A stretch of DNA of 64,000 nt from an uncultured Roseburia sp. (GTDB taxonomy: Bacteria > Bacillota > Clostridia > Lachnospirales > Lachnospiraceae), in contig CAJTYI010000001.1 of NCBI GenBank assembly GCA_910584215.1, forward strand, positions 1-64,000, given 5' to 3'. The translations under genes and the position numbers were made by a program. Under the pieces are notes generated by a model that saw only the letters and a program-made list of their open reading frames with translations, was not told where the DNA came from and searched no databases. Below are positions 9,000-17,302 of this stretch, piece by piece (position 1 is the first letter of the stretch; each line of letters begins with the position of its first letter).

Positions 9000-9053
9000 T
9001 TGTATTTTTATCATTTTACGATATAATGAGTAAAAACACTCGGACATATGTCC
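9000..9053 (+). promoter_or_regulatory. Promoter and palindromic operator of the Crp/Fnr-like gene
   Basis: TTGTAT (9000-9005), 16 bases, and TATAAT (9022-9027) form a good sigma-A promoter. A perfect 12-base palindrome, GGACATATGTCC, follows at 9042-9053, overlapping the start of the transcript and 18 bases before the ATG. Its location suits autorepression. The link to the encoded regulator is inferred. Confidence 0.55.
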
Positions 9054-9071
9054 TGTTTGGAGGAAAAACAT

Positions 9072-9710
9072 ATGAAAAAATCGTATGATAAAGCGTTGAT
9101 TGAAACTTGTTTGAAACAGACTAAGTTTGAATCCATAATGAATAGCTTACAAAAGCATTTATTTATGACGCAGTACCAAAAAGGAGAATTTGTCACTACG
9201 CCATTACAGGAAGAACATTTGTTTCAAATTATCGTTCAGGGTACTGTAAGTATTTATTTTATCAGAGATGACGGGTCAGTATATTCTCTTGCAAACGGTA
9301 AGGAGAATTACTTACTCGGTGATATGGAAATTTTCCAACATCAGCTCAGTAATGTTTATGCCCAGGCAAATGATGATGTACGCTGTCTTGCACTGTCTAT
9401 AGAAGCAAGCAGAGGCGCGCTGCTGGAGAACTGCCAGTTTTTGCAGCTGATATGCGAATCTTTAACACAAAAAATGGAATCGATCACAACGTTTGATGCT
9501 GCTCCGACAAGCCTGAAGCAACGTGTTCTGACCTATATGAAGTACAAATGCAGCAAAGGAGAATTAAAAGGCTTACAACAGGCTGCATTTCATTTGAATT
9601 GTAGTGTCCGCCAGCTGCAACGAATCCTGAATCAGTATGAATCGTATGGGATTGTAATTAAAACTGGAAAAGGAACTTACAAACTTACTGCCGCGTCATT
9701 GTGTATATGA
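9072..9710 (+). CDS. Crp/Fnr-family transcriptional regulator
   Basis: This 212-residue protein has an N-terminal cyclic-nucleotide-type beta-barrel (about 20-125: KGEFVTTPLQEEHLFQIIVQGTVSIYF, NYLLGDMEIF) and a C-terminal winged helix with AAFHLNCSVRQLQRILNQ as the recognition region (about 172-190). No cysteine cluster for an FNR-type iron-sulfur centre is apparent, so the effector is probably a small molecule and remains unknown. ATG 9072 is chosen over upstream codons because GGAGG lies 9 bases before it. The layout, with a divergent MATE pump, resembles local regulator/efflux pairs. The operator candidate is the palindrome at 9042-9053. Confidence 0.82.
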   Translation: MKKSYDKALIETCLKQTKFESIMNSLQKHLFMTQYQKGEFVTTPLQEEHLFQIIVQGTVSIYFIRDDGSVYSLANGKENYLLGDMEIFQHQLSNVYAQANDDVRCLALSIEASRGALLENCQFLQLICESLTQKMESITTFDAAPTSLKQRVLTYMKYKCSKGELKGLQQAAFHLNCSVRQLQRILNQYESYGIVIKTGKGTYKLTAASLCI

Positions 9711-10099
9711 CGTCGTGCGGCAATTATCTGAACATATTACAAACAGATATGCTGCTATCTGTGCGCTTGTATGGTATGTGCCAAATAGTTTATCATAGTC
9801 ATAGTCCTCTACATCATTTGCAACTTTTCCGAACTCTGTTTTTGCCTAGGCGGGTGTTAGCGGAGCAGAGGGCAGGTTTGAAAGCTTGTGAATTCGTGAG
9901 ACGGATTTGGTAAAAGAACAGGTTACTTTATCGGAGAGCTAAAGAGAACAGTTTACTTCTTTTTTACTCTTTTTGGGAGACAAAATATACTGAGGTATGG
10001 TAAGATATACGAGGTATAGAGTTTTTGAGGTCAGAGAGAAAACCTTGAAAACAAGGGAAAAAACGAGGATATACCAAGTTATAAGGAGATATGTAAACC
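9711..10099. other. 389-base gap without a convincing gene, near the accessory/core boundary
   Basis: Only short out-of-context frames occur. AT content is high around 9900-10080 and drops to the right, so the accessory/core transition probably lies here. AAGGAGAT at about 10083-10090 is the ribosome site of the next gene. I see no tRNA, attachment repeat or clear terminator. Confidence 0.4.
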
Positions 10100-10561
10100 A
10101 TGATAAAAATATTATTTGTCTGCTATGGCAACATCTGCCGCAGCACCATGGCCGAGAGCGTCATGACACATTTAGTAAAAACCCACCATTGCAGCGACCA
10201 GTTCCTGATCGCTTCCGCGGCCACCAGCAGAGAGGAAATCGGCAATCCGCCTCACCATGGAACGGTAAATAAATTAAAGCAGCTGGGCATTCCGCTTGTG
10301 CCCCATCGCGCGATACAGATGAAAAAAGAAGACCTCGAAAAATACGACTTCCTGATCGGCATGGACGATGAAAATATACGCCATATGGAGCGCATCTGTG
10401 GGAAACGCAGCGACAAAATACGCAAGCTGCTCGAATTTACCAGCAGCGGCGCCTCAGTGGCGGACCCATGGTTCACAGGCGATTTCGACAAAACATACGA
10501 GGACGTATCTGCGGGGTGTCAGGCCCTGTTGGAGTATCTGAAGAAGAAAGATCAGATATGA
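10100..10561 (+). CDS. Low-molecular-weight protein-tyrosine phosphatase
   Basis: This 153-residue enzyme hydrolyses phosphotyrosine or arginine phosphates on proteins. The catalytic P-loop is at the N-terminus, VCYGNICRST (C-x5-R-S, about 7-16), and the general acid Asp is in VADPWFTGDFD near residue 124. Length is typical (about 150). It starts at ATG 10100 after AAGGAG. In Firmicutes such enzymes reverse BY-kinase or McsB-type phosphorylation; no kinase is nearby, so the target is unknown. Confidence 0.9.
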   Translation: MIKILFVCYGNICRSTMAESVMTHLVKTHHCSDQFLIASAATSREEIGNPPHHGTVNKLKQLGIPLVPHRAIQMKKEDLEKYDFLIGMDDENIRHMERICGKRSDKIRKLLEFTSSGASVADPWFTGDFDKTYEDVSAGCQALLEYLKKKDQI

Positions 10562-10601
10562 CTTTCGTTCGGAAGCTCTGCGAAAAGAGCGGATGCAATT
10601 T

Positions 10602-10631
10602 ATCAAGGAGAATTGTATCAAGGCGGATTGT
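10602..10631. repeat. Two tandem 15-base units
   Basis: ATCAAGGAGAATTGT (10602-10616) is followed directly by ATCAAGGCGGATTGT (10617-10631), differing at two positions. It lies in the gap ahead of the acylphosphatase and has no obvious function. Confidence 0.6.
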
Positions 10632-10751
10632 TTCAGCAATAAGCGACGATCAAAGAGCAGACAGTGCTTAAGCGGGAACTATGTAAAAGGCAGACAGAAT
10701 GGCGAAAGGCAAAAGAAATCGTCGGATTATTTTCTGTGGAGGGATTTGCAG

Positions 10752-11030
10752 ATGAACGAAGAAATAGGCCGTTGGCATCTCAAAATATATGGGCGGGTGC
10801 AGGGCGTGGGGTTCCGCTATCGGGCCAGATATGTGGCGGACAATCTCTGTGTCATCGGATGGGTGCGCAATGAGTGGGATGGAAGCGTGGAGATGGAGGT
10901 GCAGGGCACAGACCGTCAGATTCAAAAAATGCTGGAGCTGATCAATCAGGGCAGCTACATCCATATAGAAAACATAGAGCGAATCCAGATTCCGTTGGAG
11001 GAGGGAGCCAGAGGGTTTCATGTCAGATGA
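10752..11030 (+). CDS. acyP: Acylphosphatase
   Basis: This 92-residue protein matches the single-domain acylphosphatases that hydrolyse carboxyl-phosphate bonds such as acetyl phosphate. The signature GRVQGVGFRYRA (about 13-24) carries the catalytic Arg, and WVRNEWDGSVEM carries the catalytic Asn. The open frame continues upstream, but ATG 10752 follows a GGAGG at 10738-10742 and gives the family length. It is not overlapped by its neighbours. Confidence 0.92.
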   Translation: MNEEIGRWHLKIYGRVQGVGFRYRARYVADNLCVIGWVRNEWDGSVEMEVQGTDRQIQKMLELINQGSYIHIENIERIQIPLEEGARGFHVR

Positions 11031-11158
11031 TAAAGAGGCTCGCCGGAAGTTCATACTGTTTTTCACTCATAGGCGATATAGACTCGCATCGGAGTGCGTG
11101 ACGTGGATGTGAAAAGTAATCAGCCGTCCAAGGGCATGGAAAAAATTCGTAAAACCCC

Positions 11159-11187
11159 TTGTATTTTCCTGGCCGATATGGTATAAG
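11159..11187 (+). promoter_or_regulatory. Promoter of the aspS-gatCAB T-box transcript
   Basis: TTGTAT (11159-11164), 17 bases, TATAAG (11182-11187). It lies immediately upstream of the T-box leader, so transcription should begin near 11193. Confidence 0.65.
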
Positions 11188-11192
11188 ATAAT

Positions 11193-11545
11193 AAATGAAA
11201 AAAGCTACATTATGGTTCTGATCTTTGAATCGGAAGAAGCGGCTTTTTATATAGTGAAAAGGCGGGGAAAGAGACTCCTTTTTTCAGAGAACGACAGGAA
11301 TACGGTGTCACCGACTGAGAACACCGTTCGTGGGAGGAGAAAGTGGGAACACTCTGGAGCTGGCCGGTTGAGCGTTTATCATAATGTCAGGGAAAGATAG
11401 ACGGTAGGCCGGTACGTGGTGCGCGTTAAGCATATAAAGTGGAGAGACGTTCAGAGCGGACGGATTTCAAAGCGGGTGGTACCGCGGATAACCTATTGCA
11501 AGTTTATTCGCCCCGGGATACAAAGTTTCGTATCCCGGGGTTTTT
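11193..11545 (+). promoter_or_regulatory. T-box riboswitch leader, probable Asn/Glu specificity
   Basis: The leader ends in the T-box core AGCGGGTGGTACCGCGG (11471-11487) followed by an intrinsic terminator: CCCCGGGATAC (11511-11521) pairs perfectly with GTATCCCGGGG (11530-11540) before five T residues. Upstream is a long Stem I whose distal arm is ACGGTGT/ACACCGT, followed by GGGAACACTCTGGAG. That last segment sits where the specifier loop is expected and contains overlapping GAA (11347-11349) and AAC (11348-11350). Uncharged tRNA would pair with the specifier and the T-box, form the antiterminator and switch on the aspS-gatCAB operon. The T-box call is secure; the exact specifier is inferred from position. 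Confidence 0.92.
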
Positions 11546-11905
11546 CTCATTCAGGGAAAGGAGCAATGTCCGATCGACGGGCGGGTCAAAAAAGAGGCTT
11601 GAACGTTTAATCTGTCAACCGGCAATTGAAGTCTTAGGCTCCCATATGATTTGCGCACAAAGCAATCGCCTGTGCGAAATGCTCATCGAAGTGAGCGTCT
11701 CTGATATGGAGGAGTGGTGTGAGAAGAACTTCTAAAGCTCACGCCGGATGCACGCATATGAAATGATTTCACATGCCGGGAAGCACCAAAGTTTCACACA
11801 GAAAAATACCAGAAAAATGTGACAGAAACGTCACATGGCATGTTTCATATTGTGCCAAGCACAAACGCAATAAGCGCGGAAAACTGCGCAGGAATGGAGA
11901 TTAAA
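11546..11905. other. Non-coding stretch between the T-box and aspS, rich in hairpins
   Basis: No gene is evident. It contains several small hairpins (for example TTTGCGCA with TGTGCGAAA near 11650-11680, and GCTCAT with GTGAGC near 11681-11696) and one full copy of the dispersed repeat described separately (11717-11799). Confidence 0.5.
11717..11799 (+). repeat. Dispersed cloverleaf-like repeat, copy 1
   Basis: This 83-base unit begins GTGTGAGAAGAACTTCT and ends AGTTTCACAC, which pair to close the element. Inside is a hairpin GCATATGAAA/TTTCACATGC with one mismatch. It has the same length and order of parts as copy 2 at 15602-15684. Confidence 0.65.
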
Positions 11906-13651
11906 ATGGGAAATATTTACAGAGATGTCACATTAAACCAGGTGTCCGAACACGATATCGGAAAAGAACTTCGTGTGGCGGGATGGGTAGAAAATATCCG
12001 CGACCACGGAGGGGTATCCTTTGTCGATCTCAGGGATATGTATGCGGTAATGCAGGTGGTAATTCGAGACGGGGAGCTCTTAAAGGGGATTCATAAAGAG
12101 CAGGCGGTCTCCATAGAGGGATTGATTGAAAAGCGTGATGAGGAGACCTATAATCCCAAGATTGTGAGCGGTACCATTGAGCTTGAGGCGCATAAAATTG
12201 ATATCCTGGGCGAAGTGTACACGACGCTGCCGTTTGAAATTCAGACAAGCAGAGAAGTCAGAGAAGACGTGCGTTTAAAATACCGCTATCTTGACCTGAG
12301 AAATAAAAAAGTCAAAGACAATATGATCTTCCGCTCCAAAGTGATCTCGTTTCTGCGGGATAAAATGACCGAGATGGGATTCTTGGAAATTCAGACGCCG
12401 ATTCTGTGCGCATCGTCGCCGGAGGGGGCGAGGGACTATATCGTGCCGTCGCGAAAGTTTAAGGGTAAGTTTTATGCGCTTCCGCAGGCGCCGCAGCAGT
12501 ACAAACAGCTTTTGATGGTGTCCGGGTTCGATAAATATTTCCAGATTGCGCCCTGTTTCCGCGATGAAGATGCGAGAGCCGACCGCTCGCCCGGAGAGTT
12601 CTATCAGCTTGATTTTGAGATGAGCTTTGCGACCCAGGAGGACGTGTTTGCGGTGGGTGAGGAAGTGCTCTCGGCAGCATTTGAAAAATTTGCGCCGGAA
12701 GGGGCAGCCGTGACAAAGGCGCCGTATCCGATTATCAGCTACAAGCAGGCGATGCTCGAATTTGGTACCGATAAACCGGACTTGAGAAATCCGCTTCGTA
12801 TTATGGATGTCACAGAGTTTTTCCAGAAGTGTACCTTTAAGCCATTTATCGGAAAGACGGTCCGCGCGGTCAAAGTACACGCCGATATGTCCAAAGGTTT
12901 CCATGAGAAGTTATTAAAATTTGCTACCAGTATCGGTATGGGTGGACTTGGCTATCTGGAAGTTTTGGAGGATTCCTCTTACAAGGGACCGATCGACAAA
13001 TTTATTCCCGATGACTGCAAAGAAGAGTTTCGCGCGCTTGCGGGGCTGGAAATCGGAGATACGATCTTTTTTATGGCGGACAAGGAGGAGCGCGCCGCTT
13101 ATTTCGCCGGCATGATACGGACCGAGCTGGGAGAAAAACTCGATTTACTGGAGAAAAACGCGTACCGGTTCTGCTATATCAACGATTTCCCGATGTATGA
13201 GAGGGACCCAGAGACCAAGAAAATCGGCTTTACGCACAACCCGTTTTCCATGCCGCAGGGCGGTCTTGAGGCGTTAAATACCAAGGACCCGCTCGATATC
13301 CTGGCTTATCAATACGATATCGTGTGCAACGGCGTCGAGTTATCCTCCGGTGCAGTCCGCAACCATGATATGCAGATTATGGTAAAAGCGTTTGAGATTG
13401 CGGGGTATGACGAGGAAGTATTAAAGAACAAATTTGGCGCGCTCTACCATGCTTTTCAGTTTGGCGCTCCGCCACATGCCGGTATGGCGCCGGGCATTGA
13501 CCGCATGATTATGCTGCTGCGCGGCGAGGAAAATATCCGCGAAGTGATCGCATATCCGATGAACGGCAATGCCGAGGACTTAATGTGCGGCGCGCCTGGG
13601 GAAGTGACCGAGCAGCAGCTGCGCGAGACACATATCAAAGTAAGGGACTAA
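11906..13651 (+). CDS. aspS: Aspartyl-tRNA synthetase
   Basis: This 581-residue class IIb synthetase has an N-terminal OB-fold anticodon domain (about 1-105: GWVENIRDHGGVSFVDLRD), the catalytic core, and a bacterial GAD insertion (about 290-410). Motif 2 is FRDEDARADRSPGEFYQLD and motif 3 is PGIDRMIMLLRGEENIREV; FGTDKPDLR is typical of bacterial enzymes. ATG 11906 is chosen because TGGAGA precedes it and earlier codons add non-conserved residues. Because gatCAB follows and no asparaginyl-tRNA synthetase is in view, this enzyme is probably non-discriminating and also makes Asp-tRNAAsn for amidation. That specificity is inferred. Confidence 0.95.
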   Translation: MGNIYRDVTLNQVSEHDIGKELRVAGWVENIRDHGGVSFVDLRDMYAVMQVVIRDGELLKGIHKEQAVSIEGLIEKRDEETYNPKIVSGTIELEAHKIDILGEVYTTLPFEIQTSREVREDVRLKYRYLDLRNKKVKDNMIFRSKVISFLRDKMTEMGFLEIQTPILCASSPEGARDYIVPSRKFKGKFYALPQAPQQYKQLLMVSGFDKYFQIAPCFRDEDARADRSPGEFYQLDFEMSFATQEDVFAVGEEVLSAAFEKFAPEGAAVTKAPYPIISYKQAMLEFGTDKPDLRNPLRIMDVTEFFQKCTFKPFIGKTVRAVKVHADMSKGFHEKLLKFATSIGMGGLGYLEVLEDSSYKGPIDKFIPDDCKEEFRALAGLEIGDTIFFMADKEERAAYFAGMIRTELGEKLDLLEKNAYRFCYINDFPMYERDPETKKIGFTHNPFSMPQGGLEALNTKDPLDILAYQYDIVCNGVELSSGAVRNHDMQIMVKAFEIAGYDEEVLKNKFGALYHAFQFGAPPHAGMAPGIDRMIMLLRGEENIREVIAYPMNGNAEDLMCGAPGEVTEQQLRETHIKVRD

Positions 13652-13815
13652 GTGTGAATAGAGCTTCCAAAGATTACGTCGCATGATGTTTTAGGATAGA
13701 AGTTCTGCGGTTGGCTCTGTGAATGAATTCACAAGGAAGGATGCCGCAAGCAGGTATTCTTCTCAATCATTGTTTGCGCCGGATGTGCCGGCATGTCTGA
13801 AAGTGTGAGGGAAAT

Positions 13816-14109
13816 ATGGCAAATATAATCAGCGATGAGACAATTGAATATGTAGGTATTCTTGCAAAACTGGAACTGTCTGCGGAGGAGAAGGAGCGCG
13901 CGAAAAAAGACATGGGAGAGATGCTCGACTATATCGACAAGCTAAACGAGCTCGATGTGTCCGGCGTGGAGCCTATGTCCCATGTGTTTCCGGTCAGCAA
14001 TGTGTTCCGTGAGGATATCCCGTCCGATACCGACGGCAGCAGCATGACACTGTCCAACGCGCCGCTCAAGAGAAACGGCGGCTTTGAAGTGCCAAAAACC
14101 ATCGTTTAA
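13816..14109 (+). CDS. gatC: Asp/Glu-tRNA amidotransferase subunit C
   Basis: This 97-residue protein is the small scaffold subunit of GatCAB, which amidates Asp-tRNAAsn and Glu-tRNAGln. It has the family features YVGILAKLELSAEEKE, the EPMSHVFP segment and the conserved end VPKTIV. The stop is 29 bases before gatA. It follows aspS by 164 bases, a gap that carries a degenerate hairpin-rich sequence. Confidence 0.93.
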   Translation: MANIISDETIEYVGILAKLELSAEEKERAKKDMGEMLDYIDKLNELDVSGVEPMSHVFPVSNVFREDIPSDTDGSSMTLSNAPLKRNGGFEVPKTIV

Positions 14110-14138
14110 AGCGTAAATAGAGCAGAAATGAGGGCAAG

Positions 14139-15599
14139 ATGGATTTGATGAGTTTAACTGCCACAGAGCTTGGCAGGAAGATAAAAGCAAAAGAAGTATC
14201 GGTTACGGAGGCGGTGACGGCCGCGCTAGAAGCGATCGAAAAGAGAGAGAGCATGGTTCACAGTTTTGTCACGGTGGACAAAGAGGGGGCGCTGTCCTGC
14301 GCCAAAGAAGTGCAGAGAAAGATTGACGACGGCACACTGAGCGGGCCTCTTGCGGGCGTGCCGGCGGCGGTCAAGGACAATATGTGTACAAAAGGGCTGC
14401 TTACGACCTGTTCCTCAAAGATACTGAGCAATTTCATGCCGACTTACACGGCTTCGGCGGTGCTGAATCTAAAAGAAGCCGGGATGGTGGTTATCGGCAA
14501 GACCAATATGGATGAGTTTGCCATGGGAAGCACCACGGAGACGTCCGCTTATGGTGTGACCAAAAATCCCTGGAATACCGAGCATGTGCCCGGGGGTTCT
14601 TCGGGGGGATCCTGTGCAGCGGTGGCCGCGGAGGAGTGTTCGGTGGCCCTAGGGTCCGATACGGGCGGCTCCATCCGTCAGCCGAGTTCGTTTTGCGGCG
14701 TTACCGGGTTAAAACCCACCTACGGCACCGTATCCCGCTACGGGCTGATCGCATATGGTTCCTCTCTGGACCAGATCGGGCCGGTGGCGAAAGATGTGAC
14801 GGACTGCGCCGCGCTGTTGGAGGCAATCGCCTCGTATGACAGCAAAGATTCCACCTCGATTCGGCGCGAATCTTACCATTTCACGGAAGCGCTCGTCGAT
14901 GATGTCAAAGGGCTTAAAATCGGTATCCCGCGGGATTACTTCGGCGCAGGTTTGGATGAAGATGTGAGGGCGGCTGTTCTTGCCGCGGCAAAGGCGCTCG
15001 AGGAAAAAGGAGCCATCGTTGAAGAGTTTGACCTTGGGCTGGTAGAATATGCGATTCCGGCTTATTATATCATCGCCTGCGCGGAGGCCAGCTCAAACCT
15101 CGCGCGGTTTGACGGCGTAAAATACGGTTATCGCACAACGGACTATGAGGGGCTGCACAACATGTACAAAAAGTCGCGCTCCGAAGGATTTGGGGCGGAG
15201 GTAAAGCGCAGAATTATGCTCGGGTCCTTTGTACTAAGCAGTGGGTACTATGACGCTTATTATTTGAAAGCGCTGCGTACCAAGGCGCTAATCAAGCAGG
15301 AATTCGACAAAGCTTTTGCAAAATATGATGTGATACTGGGGCCGGCTGCGCCCACGACAGCGCCAAAGATCGGGCAGTCACTCGGCGATCCGATTAAAAT
15401 GTACCTTGGAGATATTTATACGATTTCCGTCAACCTGGCGGGACTGCCGGGGATTTCCCTGCCTTGCGGGACAGACCGCGCGGGGCTTCCGATCGGTTTG
15501 CAGCTGATCGGCGACTGCTTCAAAGAAAATAATATTATCCGTGCTGCATATGCATATGAACGCACCAGAGCATATGAGCACAGTCCTGTTGCAAGGTGA
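14139..15599 (+). CDS. gatA: Asp/Glu-tRNA amidotransferase subunit A
   Basis: This 486-residue amidase generates ammonia from glutamine for GatB. The Ser-cisSer-Lys catalytic apparatus of the amidase-signature family is visible: Lys in GVPAAVKDNM (about 76-85), the glycine/serine-rich GGSSGGSCAAVAA (about 151-163) and the nucleophile segment GSDTGGSIRQPSSFCG (about 172-187). Length matches the family. A GAGGGCAAG site precedes ATG 14139. The dispersed repeat copy 2 begins two bases after its stop. Confidence 0.95.
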   Translation: MDLMSLTATELGRKIKAKEVSVTEAVTAALEAIEKRESMVHSFVTVDKEGALSCAKEVQRKIDDGTLSGPLAGVPAAVKDNMCTKGLLTTCSSKILSNFMPTYTASAVLNLKEAGMVVIGKTNMDEFAMGSTTETSAYGVTKNPWNTEHVPGGSSGGSCAAVAAEECSVALGSDTGGSIRQPSSFCGVTGLKPTYGTVSRYGLIAYGSSLDQIGPVAKDVTDCAALLEAIASYDSKDSTSIRRESYHFTEALVDDVKGLKIGIPRDYFGAGLDEDVRAAVLAAAKALEEKGAIVEEFDLGLVEYAIPAYYIIACAEASSNLARFDGVKYGYRTTDYEGLHNMYKKSRSEGFGAEVKRRIMLGSFVLSSGYYDAYYLKALRTKALIKQEFDKAFAKYDVILGPAAPTTAPKIGQSLGDPIKMYLGDIYTISVNLAGLPGISLPCGTDRAGLPIGLQLIGDCFKENNIIRAAYAYERTRAYEHSPVAR

Positions 15600-15601
15600 T
15601 A

Positions 15602-15684
15602 GCGTGAAAAGTACATCTAAGGCTCACGCCAGAGGGCACTAACGTGAAACAAGTTCACGTGCCAAGATGTACTAACTTTCACGC
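15602..15684 (+). repeat. Dispersed cloverleaf-like repeat, copy 2
   Basis: The closing arms are GCGTGAAAAGTACATCT at the start and AGATGTACTAACTTTCACGC at the end. Between them lie a short hairpin (GGCTCACGCC) and a strong hairpin with GGCAC-CGTGAA and TTCACG-TGCC arms. It sits between gatA and gatB and is followed by a terminator-like hairpin. Confidence 0.75.
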
Positions 15685-15687
15685 AGC

Positions 15688-15711
15688 AAAACGCCAAAAA
15701 CGGGCGTTTTT
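15688..15711 (+). terminator. Terminator-like hairpin attached to the repeat, inside the gat operon
   Basis: AAAACGCC (15688-15695) pairs with GGCGTTTT (15703-15710) and ends in T residues. Because gatB lies 20 bases on, it may act as a partial terminator or as the 3-prime part of the repeat element. Confidence 0.45.
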
Positions 15712-15731
15712 CAGAAAGGCATGAAAATAAA

Positions 15732-17165
15732 ATGAGCAAAGAATATGAAACCGTAATCGGTCTGGAAGTCCATGTGGAACTGGCGACAAAGACAAAGATT
15801 TTCTGCTCCTGTTCCACGGAGTTTGGCGGAAAACCAAACAGCCATACTTGTCCGGTGTGCACCGGTATGCCCGGTTCCCTGCCTGTTTTGAATAAACAGG
15901 TGGTGGAGTACGCGATGGCTGTGGGAATTGCGACCAACTGTGAGATTACCCGCCACAATAAGTTTGACAGAAAAAACTATTTTTATCCCGACAATCCACA
16001 GAATTACCAGATATCCCAGCTGTATCTGCCAATCTGCCGCAACGGCGGCATTGAGATCGAGACAGAGTATGGCAAAAAGACGATCGGAATCCATGAGATT
16101 CATATGGAGGAGGATGCCGGCAAACTCGTACATGACGAGTGGGAGGATGTGTCTGTCGTCGACTTTAACCGTTCCGGTGTGCCATTGATTGAGATCGTCT
16201 CCGAGCCGGATATGCGGTCCGCCGACGAAGTGATCGCCTATCTCGATAAACTGCGCCTGATTATCCAATATCTGGGGGCATCCGACTGTAAATTAAATGA
16301 AGGTTCGATGCGCGCGGACGTCAATCTGTCGATCCGAGAGGTGGGGGCGCCTGAGTTTGGCACCCGCACCGAGATGAAAAATCTAAACTCGTTCCGCGCG
16401 ATCGCAAGAGCGATCGAGGGAGAGCGGGCGCGGCAGATCGACTTGATTGAATCTGGAGAGAAAGTCGTGCAGGAGACCAGACGCTGGGACGACAATAAAG
16501 AGACTTCCCATGCGATGCGCTCGAAAGAAGACGCGCAGGATTACCGCTATTTCCCGGAGCCGGATTTGGTGCCGGTAGTCATAGATGATGACTGGATTGC
16601 CAGGGTAAAGGCGCGCCAGCCGCAGATGCGCACCGAGAAAATGGCGCGCTACCAGGAGGAGTTCGGACTCCCGGCTTACGATGCCGAGATATTAACCGGC
16701 GATAAAAAGCTGGCCGATCTTTTTGAGGCGGCCACAGAGATCTGCCATAAGCCTAAAAAAGTATCCAACTGGCTGATGGTGGAAACGATGCGCCTTTTAA
16801 AGGACAACAATATGGACCCCGACCAGATCACATTTTCCCCGGTCAATCTGGCGAAAATCGTCAACCTTGCGGATGCCGGAGCCGTCACCAACACCGTGGC
16901 GAAAGAAGTGTTTGAGCTGGTATTCAAAGAAGATATCGACCCCGAGCGCTATGTGGAGGAAAAGGGCTTAAAGACAGTCAACGACGAGGGGCTTTTGCGC
17001 ACGACAATTGAACAGATTATCAAGGATAACCCGCAGTCGGTGGAGGATTATCACAACGGCAAGGAAAAAGCGATCGGATTTTTGGTCGGCCAGACCATGA
17101 AAGCCATGAAGGGAAAGGCAAATCCCGGCATGGTGAATCAGATCATAAAAGAGTTGCTTTCGTGA
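15732..17165 (+). CDS. gatB: Asp/Glu-tRNA amidotransferase subunit B
   Basis: This 477-residue subunit binds misacylated tRNA and carries out the kinase and transamidation steps. The signature ETVIGLEVHVELATKTKIFCSC, the zinc-type cysteines (CSC, CPVC), DRKNYFYPDNPQNYQISQ, and LIEIVSEPD near residue 150 all mark GatB. The C-terminal helical/YqeY-like domain ends in KGKANPGMVNQIIKELLS, a typical ending. It closes the T-box-controlled operon. Confidence 0.96.
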   Translation: MSKEYETVIGLEVHVELATKTKIFCSCSTEFGGKPNSHTCPVCTGMPGSLPVLNKQVVEYAMAVGIATNCEITRHNKFDRKNYFYPDNPQNYQISQLYLPICRNGGIEIETEYGKKTIGIHEIHMEEDAGKLVHDEWEDVSVVDFNRSGVPLIEIVSEPDMRSADEVIAYLDKLRLIIQYLGASDCKLNEGSMRADVNLSIREVGAPEFGTRTEMKNLNSFRAIARAIEGERARQIDLIESGEKVVQETRRWDDNKETSHAMRSKEDAQDYRYFPEPDLVPVVIDDDWIARVKARQPQMRTEKMARYQEEFGLPAYDAEILTGDKKLADLFEAATEICHKPKKVSNWLMVETMRLLKDNNMDPDQITFSPVNLAKIVNLADAGAVTNTVAKEVFELVFKEDIDPERYVEEKGLKTVNDEGLLRTTIEQIIKDNPQSVEDYHNGKEKAIGFLVGQTMKAMKGKANPGMVNQIIKELLS

Positions 17166-17302
17166 TCTGGTGTGAGAAGAACCTTTTGGCGAGATATTAG
17201 AAAGAGAACAGTTTTGTCATTCCTTTCTGGGTTAGAACCCGCGCAAGTCTGGAAAGGGATATACTGATCATAAATAAATATATTGCGGGTATGAGGTGAT
17301 TT

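Noticed and set aside
9701..9913. 70-codon frame downstream of the Crp/Fnr-like gene
   Set aside because: It begins inside the end of that gene, lacks a ribosome site and has random-looking composition.
12275..12904. 209-codon open frame on the minus strand over aspS
   Set aside because: Antisense shadow of aspS; rich in Arg/His as expected for a GC-rich complement.
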